A program made the translations under genes and the position numbers. The notes beneath the pieces are model-generated. The model was not told the DNA's origin. It saw only the letters and a program-made list of their open reading frames with translations, and ran no database searches. Of a DNA stretch of 64,000 nt, positions 63,098 to 64,000 are shown piece after piece. The DNA is from Brachionus plicatilis. Taxonomy: Eukaryota; Rotifera; Eurotatoria; Ploima; Brachionidae. Numbering within the stretch: position 1 is the stretch's first letter; every line of letters begins with the position of its first letter. The stretch spans positions 183,648 through 247,647 of the forward strand of contig QEOQ01000256.1 of NCBI GenBank assembly GCA_010279815.1, given 5' to 3'.

Positions 63098-64000
63098 ATT
63101 AATTATTAAAGAGCCTAAGAACAAATAAGTCGTTTTAATTTATCTTCAATTTTTTTTATTGAAACTTATTTTTGTAATTGGCTAGAAACCGTTTTTTATC
63201 ACTAGAATAAATTTATTTTATTAAAATACTTTATGAATTTAAAATAATTTTTAATAAGTAAACAACTTTTTTGATTTAAAAAAAACTCTTAAACATTTAA
63301 AAATCTTTTTTGATGTAAGAATTATTTCCAAAATTTTAATATAATTTTTCACCAAATCATAAAATGACTGATATGAAAAGTAAAATTAGTAAAATTAGTT
63401 TTATTAAAAGAATGGGCACCATATTGATACTAATCAACTATGTAATTACTTTGTAGAGTTTTTGCAAATATATATTTTCGGATTAAGCAAATTTTCTTAA
63501 AATTAAGCGTTTAACAGAACTAAATTATCTAAATTATTATTTAGTAAAAATGTTATTTAAGTTTTTCTGAATTGAAATGATCGAGTTAAAACAAAATTCA
63601 CAACTCAAAAGCTAAGACTAATTAAAAAAAAAAGAGTCTTAGTAAAAAGAATAAAATAAGCTTCTGCTTATCCAGAACCCTAAGCCGACCGACGGACTTT
63701 GTCGACTAATTTAAATGAGTTTTAATAAAATAGCGGTGTTTTTGTCGGAATTTAGATAATAAGAATTTTTTCATTAGATTTAGTTTTTTTGTTTCTTCTC
63801 AAAAAGTCTTAGCCTTTTATTTATAGAAATAACTAAGAAAAAATTTTAAATTCAAATGATTATTTAAAAAAAATTTTAAAAATTGAAGAATTTAAAAAAT
63901 AGGAATTTAGATTGTACATTATTGAAATTTTGATTTTAATAAAATACCCCAAATTATTAAATTTTACCCGAATTTTGTTAAGAAAACCACAAAAAAAAAA
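63098..64000. other. Gene-free interval to the window end
   Basis: AT-rich, nothing supported. Confidence 0.35.

Noticed and set aside
1..64000. Stop-codon reassignment (TAA/TAG as Gln)
   Set aside because: Intact host genes end at normal TAA/TAG/TGA and use CAA for Gln; the internal stops occur only in decayed transposons and the Tudor fragment.
1..64000. CRISPR arrays, operons, Shine-Dalgarno sites
   Set aside because: The DNA is eukaryotic with spliceosomal introns. The regular motif arrays seen are inside fold-back transposons and have no array-plus-cas layout.
1..64000. tRNA and rRNA genes
   Set aside because: No stretch with tRNA A/B boxes in a cloverleaf or rRNA-like conserved sequence was recognised by eye.

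Overview
The window is AT-rich invertebrate nuclear DNA with two assembly gaps (7179-7399 and 19314-19378). Genes have small GT-AG introns (mostly 48-90 nt), there are large intronless LRR genes and an intronless GPCR, and intergenic DNA is full of fold-back transposons. Together with mitochondrial, ciliate-free animal families (astacin-MAM-TSP1-CUB, mS31, CCDC91, PNPO) this points to a small metazoan. A monogonont rotifer such as Brachionus is my best guess; this is inferred from composition, intron size and gene style, not proven.

Likely functional host genes, left to right: the 3' end of an unknown gene (2-142, +); a six-exon unknown gene with a 23-nt micro-exon (5463-6210, -); an intronless LRR surface protein (11406-13952, +); a divergent class A-like GPCR (21089-22189, -); a second LRR paralogue (29068-31503, +); a seven-exon secreted metalloprotease, astacin-EGF-MAM-TSP1-CUB (34600-44886, +); convergent to it, 54 bp away, pyridoxine-5'-phosphate oxidase (44941-45703, -); a CCDC91/p56-like coiled-coil protein (48285-49398, -); a small single-pass membrane protein (51874-52353, -); and mitochondrial ribosomal protein mS31 (59399-60671, +). 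I resolved exon junctions by hand; the multi-exon models of the metalloprotease, PNPO, CCDC91-like, mS31 and 5463-6210 genes all sum to whole codons.

The rest is a dense transposon record. It holds a dead Ty3/Gypsy-type LTR element with both LTRs, PBS and PPT (15864-20177); a recently dead intron-containing Ginger-like integrase gene inside a metalloprotease intron (36805-38495); a short Ginger derivative with perfect TIRs and a 4-bp duplication (26270-27310) nested in a dead hAT transposase; a Tc1-like element made almost entirely of ~516-bp inverted repeats around the last 62 codons of a transposase (42221-43458); a MULE tail with AT-hooks; a LINE ORF2 tail; and a Tudor-domain pseudogene split by a MITE. 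Many non-autonomous elements have clear target-site duplications.

The most novel item is a family of two elements (53335-54120 and 57330-58074) with GGGTCT/AGACCC ends and perfect 8-bp duplications. Each carries an array of short motifs (GTGANCC type) and one small gene for a single C2H2 zinc finger. The two motif sets differ between the copies, as do the fingers, which suggests finger and motif co-evolve.
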